A stretch of DNA of 64,000 bases from Zunongwangia sp. HGR-M22 (GTDB lineage: Bacteria > Bacteroidota > Bacteroidia > Flavobacteriales > Flavobacteriaceae). Within the stretch, counting starts at the first letter, position 1, and each line of letters opens with the position of its first letter. Position numbers and translations under genes: made by a program. Positions 60,528-64,000 of the stretch are shown here, one piece after another. Location: positions 3,247,001 to 3,311,000 of the forward strand of contig NZ_CP115159.1 of the NCBI RefSeq assembly GCF_027594425.1. Direction: 5' to 3'. The notes under the pieces were generated by a model. That model did not search any database, was not told where the DNA came from, and worked only from the letters and a program-made list of their open reading frames with translations.

Positions 60528-61377
60528 AACTTACCAACCACTTTTTAAACTAATTGAAGAAAAAAACGATCTAAAAATTAACAATATCAATCAATTATCT
60601 GGTGGTGATATTAATATTGTTTTTTTGCTAAATACTTCGGAAGGTAAAAAAGTAATAAAAATAAATAGCGCGCAGCGTTTTCCAGGAATGTTTGAAGCTG
60701 AAATGGAAGGAATGAAAGCTTTAAAAGCGGCTAAAGCTATAGACGTTCCCAAAATGATCGATGTTTATACTGAAGCCGGATACTCATGCCTTCTTATGGA
60801 CTATCGGGAAACAGGTCCTAAATCTTCAAATTTCTGGACTAATTTTGGGAAACAAATAGCCGATCTTCATAGAAATACACAACCAAAATTCGGTTTTTCT
60901 GAGGACAATTATATTGGCAGCTTACCTCAGCAAAATAAAGAGCATGAAAATATTATTGATTTTTATATAAAAGAACGACTTCAGCCCCAATTCAAACTAG
61001 CTAAAGAGCAAGGATATAGTCTAGGTGATACTAACAAATTTTGTTCAGAATTATACAATATTATTCCGCAGGAAAAACCAGCATTAATTCATGGTGATCT
61101 CTGGAATGGTAATTACCTGGTAAACGCTCAAGGCAATCCCTGCCTTATCGATCCCGCTGTTGCTTATGCACCCCGAGAAATGGATCTATCGATGATGAAG
61201 CTTTTCGGTGGATTTGATGCTGAATTATTCAATACTTATTCTGAAGAATTTCCTTTAGAAAAAGGCTTTGAAAATCGTATTTCTATTTGGCAACTTTACT
61301 ATTTACTTGTTCATCTTAACTTATTTGGTACCGGCTACTTAGGTTCATGCAAAAACATTATAGAACGCTATACCTAA
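60514..61377 (+). CDS. Fructosamine/ketosamine kinase family protein
   Basis: A 287-residue kinase-fold protein: INQLSGGDINIVFLLNTSEGKK, catalytic HGDLWNGNYLVN and metal-binding LIDPAVAYAPREMDLSMMKLFGG. The family phosphorylates ketosamines (Amadori products) for protein deglycation. The start lies inside folA (14-bp overlap), indicating coupling. Confidence 0.9.
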   Translation: MSVNETYQPLFKLIEEKNDLKINNINQLSGGDINIVFLLNTSEGKKVIKINSAQRFPGMFEAEMEGMKALKAAKAIDVPKMIDVYTEAGYSCLLMDYRETGPKSSNFWTNFGKQIADLHRNTQPKFGFSEDNYIGSLPQQNKEHENIIDFYIKERLQPQFKLAKEQGYSLGDTNKFCSELYNIIPQEKPALIHGDLWNGNYLVNAQGNPCLIDPAVAYAPREMDLSMMKLFGGFDAELFNTYSEEFPLEKGFENRISIWQLYYLLVHLNLFGTGYLGSCKNIIERYT

Positions 61378-61470
61378 TTTCACAATTCTTAACAGCAAAC
61401 TGGCGGTTTTTAGCAGTTTCTTAGCGCCTTAGCGATTTTTGTAATCGTATCTTCATTAAAAATTAAAACT

Positions 61471-61971
61471 ATGAGCACAGAGAATTTAGAATATAGTGAG
61501 GCAAGAAAGAAAATGAAATCTATGGTAGAAGATATTAAAACTGCCATGATGATTACAAATATTGGTTCTAAGCCGGTAGATGCGATCCCAATGACCACTA
61601 AAAAAGTGGATACTGAGGGAAATATTTGGTTTCTAAGCGGTATGAATAGTGATCACAACGGGAATATTGCTAAAGATAGTGATGTACAACTTTTATATAG
61701 TGATCCAAAGGATTATGAATTTATAAGTATCTATGGACAGGCTTCTATAGTAACTGAAAAAGATATTCTGGAAGATCTTTACAGCAAAGTAGATGATACT
61801 TGGTTTAAAGGAGAGGACGATCCAAATTTAAGCGCACTTAAGATCGATCCAAAAGAAGCTTATTTTTGGGATACCAAATCCAATAAATATGTTTCACTAT
61901 TTAAAATGGGTGTAGCTGCGGTTACAGGCGATCAAAAAGATATTGGAGAAAAAGGAAAATTAGATTTGTAA
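61471..61971 (+). CDS. Pyridoxamine 5'-phosphate oxidase-fold protein (general stress protein 26-like)
   Basis: A 166-residue split-barrel protein: MVEDIKTAMMITN, PMTTKKVDTEGNIWFLSG, QLLYSDPKDYEFISIYGQAS, WFKGEDDPNLSALKID. Resembles stress protein 26-type flavin-binding proteins. Role unknown. Own terminator follows. Confidence 0.88.
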   Translation: MSTENLEYSEARKKMKSMVEDIKTAMMITNIGSKPVDAIPMTTKKVDTEGNIWFLSGMNSDHNGNIAKDSDVQLLYSDPKDYEFISIYGQASIVTEKDILEDLYSKVDDTWFKGEDDPNLSALKIDPKEAYFWDTKSNKYVSLFKMGVAAVTGDQKDIGEKGKLDL

Positions 61972-61994
61972 TTAAAGATGTATTTGTCGAAGAA

Positions 61995-62030
61995 GGCCTC
62001 GCAACTATTTTTTGTTGTGAGGTCTTTTTT
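61995..62030 (+). terminator. Terminator after the PPOX-like gene
   Basis: GGCCTCGCAAC (61995-62005) pairs with GTTGTGAGGTC (62014-62024, two G-U pairs), followed by TTTTTT. Confidence 0.85.
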
Positions 62031-62170
62031 ATTCTTGCTATTTTTGCCATAGATTCCTTATTTTTTCTTCGGAAGAAATGATGATATTATTTATAATTTC
62101 GAGTTTCGAAACTGCAATAACAGGATCGAGAAAGCTATTAAAGCCTTTTTGAAAGGATAAAATTTAGAAA

Positions 62171-63052
62171 ATGAAAGCATACGTTTTTCCCGGACAGGGA
62201 GCACAATTCTCAGGAATGGGAGCAGATCTTTATGAAAAATCTGCTGAAGCCAAAGAATTATTTGAAAGAGCAAATGAGATCCTGGGCTTCTCTATCACGG
62301 ATATAATGTTTAGTGGATCTGCTGAAGATTTAAAACAAACTAAAGTTACTCAACCCGCAGTATTTTTGCATAGTGCTATTTTGAGTAAAGTTTTAGGAGC
62401 AGATTTTAAACCAGATATGGTTGCCGGGCATTCCCTTGGAGAGTTTTCTGCACTTGTGGCTAACAACACCTTAGAATTTGAAGACGCTTTAAAATTAGTT
62501 TCACAACGCGCAACGGCAATGCAAAAAGCATGCGAAATCACTCCATCTACAATGGCCGCAGTTTTAGGTCTAGAAGATGAGTTAGTAGAAGCTGTTTGTG
62601 CTGAAGTTGATGGTACCGTTGTTGCTGCAAATTATAACTGCCCAGGACAATTAGTAATTTCTGGTGAAATCAGAGCTGTTGAAAAAGCTTGTGAGGAATT
62701 GAAAGCACGTGGTGCTAAACGTGCACTGCTTCTTCCGGTTGGAGGAGCTTTTCATTCGCCGCTAATGGAACCAGCAAGAAAAGAACTTGCAGCTGCCATT
62801 GAAGCTACAAACTTCAAGAATCCAAGCTGTCCTATTTACCAAAATGTAAGTACTACTGCGGTTACCGATCCGGTTGAAATTCAGAAAAATCTGGTATTTC
62901 AATTAACTGCTCCGGTAAAATGGACACAATCAGTACAAAATATGATTAAAGACGGAGCTTCAAGCTTTACAGAAGTAGGCCCTGGTAAAGTATTACAAGG
63001 ACTTGTTAAAAAAGTAGATCGCAAAATGGAAACTTCTTCTGCGACGATATAG
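62171..63052 (+). CDS. fabD: Malonyl-CoA:ACP transacylase
   Basis: A 293-residue enzyme starting MKAYVFPGQGAQFSGMG, with active-site Ser88 in VAGHSLGEFSAL and catalytic His in PVGGAFHSPLMEPA. It loads malonyl groups onto ACP for fatty acid synthesis. Complete; own terminator. Confidence 0.97.
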   Translation: MKAYVFPGQGAQFSGMGADLYEKSAEAKELFERANEILGFSITDIMFSGSAEDLKQTKVTQPAVFLHSAILSKVLGADFKPDMVAGHSLGEFSALVANNTLEFEDALKLVSQRATAMQKACEITPSTMAAVLGLEDELVEAVCAEVDGTVVAANYNCPGQLVISGEIRAVEKACEELKARGAKRALLLPVGGAFHSPLMEPARKELAAAIEATNFKNPSCPIYQNVSTTAVTDPVEIQKNLVFQLTAPVKWTQSVQNMIKDGASSFTEVGPGKVLQGLVKKVDRKMETSSATI

Positions 63053-63080
63053 TTATTAAAAGAGGAATAACCTAAGTATA

Positions 63081-63116
63081 AAAAAAGCCCAAATTCAATG
63101 AATTTGGGCTTTTTTT
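63081..63116. terminator. Bidirectional terminator between fabD and the DegT-family gene
   Basis: AAAGCCCAAATTC-aatg-AATTTGGGCTTT with an A-run before and T-run after; serves both convergent genes. Confidence 0.92.
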
Positions 63117-63164
63117 ATTTAGAATATTTTGGTACTAATTAAATATAAAAATAGAGCATGCTTT

Positions 63165-64000
63165 CTAAGCATTCACAAATTCGATCAATTCTTTAGTAAT
63201 AAATTCAATTTGCTCTTCATCCAACTCGGTATGCATTGGCAAGGAAATTACCTCTTTAACTAATTGATTGGTTACTTCAAAATCGGCTTCATTATAGCGC
63301 TCATCAGCATAAGCTTTTTGTTTATGAAGCGGAATTGGATAATACACACCGCAAGGAATTCCTTTTTCTTGAAAATGCTTTACCAAAGCATCTCGTTTTC
63401 CATTAGTAATTTTTAAAGTATACTGATGAAAAACATGAGTATCATCTTCTCCAACTCGAACAGGAATTTTTATATTTTCCTGTCCTTTTAAAGCGGCATC
63501 ATAAAGATCTGCTGCTTTTCTTCTGGCAGCATTATAAGCATCAAGTTTCGGCAATTTTGCTCTTAAAACCACAGCTTGCAAACTATCTAATCTTGAGTTT
63601 ACCCCAACAACATCATGGTGATAACGCTCGTACATACCATGATTCACGACACCACGTATGGTATGCGCTAATTCATCATCATTTGTAAAAATAGCTCCTC
63701 CATCGCCATAACAACCTAAATTTTTAGAAGGAAAAAACGAAGTAGCTCCAATATGACCGATTGTTCCGGTTTTATAAGAATTCCCAGTTTTATCGTGATA
63801 ACTCGCACCAATCGCCTGTGCGTTATCTTCAATTACAAAAAGATTATGTGCCGCAGCAATATCCATAATGGCATCTAAATTTGCAGTTTGCCCAAACAAA
63901 TGTACCGGCACAATCGCTTTAGTTTTTGGTGTAATTGCTTCTTTTATTTTTTCAGGATCGATGTTAAAGGTATCTGGCTCTACATCTACAAGAACCGGAG
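63165..64000 (-). CDS. DegT/DnrJ/EryC1/StrS sugar aminotransferase (partial, N-terminus beyond the window)
   Basis: The frame is open from its stop at 63165 to the window edge (278 codons seen). It reads VPVHLFGQTANLDAIMDIA, VIEDNAQAIGASY, PLP lysine in TSFFPSKNLGCYGDGGAIF, and LDSLQAVVLRAKLPKLD, the sugar aminotransferase signature. Such enzymes make amino sugars for O-antigen, capsule or glycoproteins. An internal GTG at 63911 is not the true start, since the reading frame and family homology continue upstream (VDVEPDTFNID). Product sugar not known. Confidence 0.92.
   Translation of the reverse strand, partial: PVLVDVEPDTFNIDPEKIKEAITPKTKAIVPVHLFGQTANLDAIMDIAAAHNLFVIEDNAQAIGASYHDKTGNSYKTGTIGHIGATSFFPSKNLGCYGDGGAIFTNDDELAHTIRGVVNHGMYERYHHDVVGVNSRLDSLQAVVLRAKLPKLDAYNAARRKAADLYDAALKGQENIKIPVRVGEDDTHVFHQYTLKITNGKRDALVKHFQEKGIPCGVYYPIPLHKQKAYADERYNEADFEVTNQLVKEVISLPMHTELDEEQIEFITKELIEFVNA

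Noticed and set aside
1-64000. tRNA, rRNA and CRISPR arrays
   Set aside because: I scanned the intergenic gaps by eye and saw no cloverleaf-like sequences ending in CCA, no rRNA and no regular spacer-repeat pattern.

Overview
The window looks like the chromosome of a marine Flavobacteriaceae bacterium (phylum Bacteroidota), close in style to Zunongwangia or Gramella. Reasons: AT-rich sequence, SusC/SusD with a FecR and ECF sigma pair, promoters of the TAnnTTTG type, mostly A-rich ribosome-binding regions, and flavobacterial families such as DUF5686, DUF6122 and 2TM proteins. I see no rRNA, tRNA, CRISPR array, prophage or intact insertion sequence.

Region 1 (1-14,110) is a sulfur assimilation and methionine cluster, nearly all on the minus strand. 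In transcription order it holds metY, metZ, an Rrf2 regulator, cysH, a ferredoxin-type sulfite reductase with an extra C-terminal HEPN-like domain, cobA, a Met8/SirC-like siroheme enzyme, a ferredoxin/flavodoxin-NADP reductase, an OsmC protein and the start of metH; metK lies on the plus strand. The enzymes form a chain: PAPS to sulfite (CysH), sulfite to sulfide (Sir, with siroheme from CobA/SirC and probably electrons from the FNR), sulfide to homocysteine (MetY/MetZ), homocysteine to methionine (MetH) and methionine to SAM (MetK). The most interesting signals are in the leaders. There is a Met-rich 23-codon leader peptide followed by a terminator before metY, a 15-codon Cys-containing leader peptide with a perfectly built terminator/antiterminator pair before the sulfite reductase, a SAM-I riboswitch before metH, a SAM-II-like riboswitch before metK, and an operator-like palindrome on the cysH promoter beside the Rrf2 gene. 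A second, weaker Met/Cys mini-ORF with mutually exclusive hairpins lies between the first attenuator and metY.

Region 2 (14,170-26,260) is mostly plus-strand housekeeping and hypothetical genes: a DUF3857/transglutaminase/DUF2569 protein, acyl-CoA dehydrogenase, D-2-hydroxyacid dehydrogenase, threonine/serine dehydratase-like enzyme, outer-membrane protein, DinB-like protein, SLC13 permease, two small membrane proteins, deoxynucleoside kinase and a fatty acid hydroxylase.

Region 3 (26,400-37,760) is a TonB-dependent uptake locus: M16 peptidase, TlpA-like lipoprotein, SusD, SusC with an STN signalling domain and FecR on the minus strand, with the ECF sigma gene divergent. The peptidase suggests a peptide-type substrate, but that is inference.

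Region 4 (37,780-48,450) has an App1-type phosphatase, LigD and Ku (non-homologous end joining), inorganic pyrophosphatase, a DUF5686 outer-membrane protein, pyruvate dehydrogenase E1 beta and EtfBA. Region 5 (48,458-64,000) has a bifunctional-nuclease-domain protein, a CNT nucleoside transporter with an extra N-terminal domain, a VOC protein, a large lipoprotein, thyA, two TonB-C-like paralogues, egtB-egtD with a nearby class V aminotransferase-fold enzyme, folA, a fructosamine kinase family protein, a PPOX-type protein, fabD and a truncated DegT-family aminotransferase at the edge. Several intergenic gaps carry dispersed repeats, including two copies of a roughly 165-bp element with a long imperfect palindrome on either side of the osmC-like gene.
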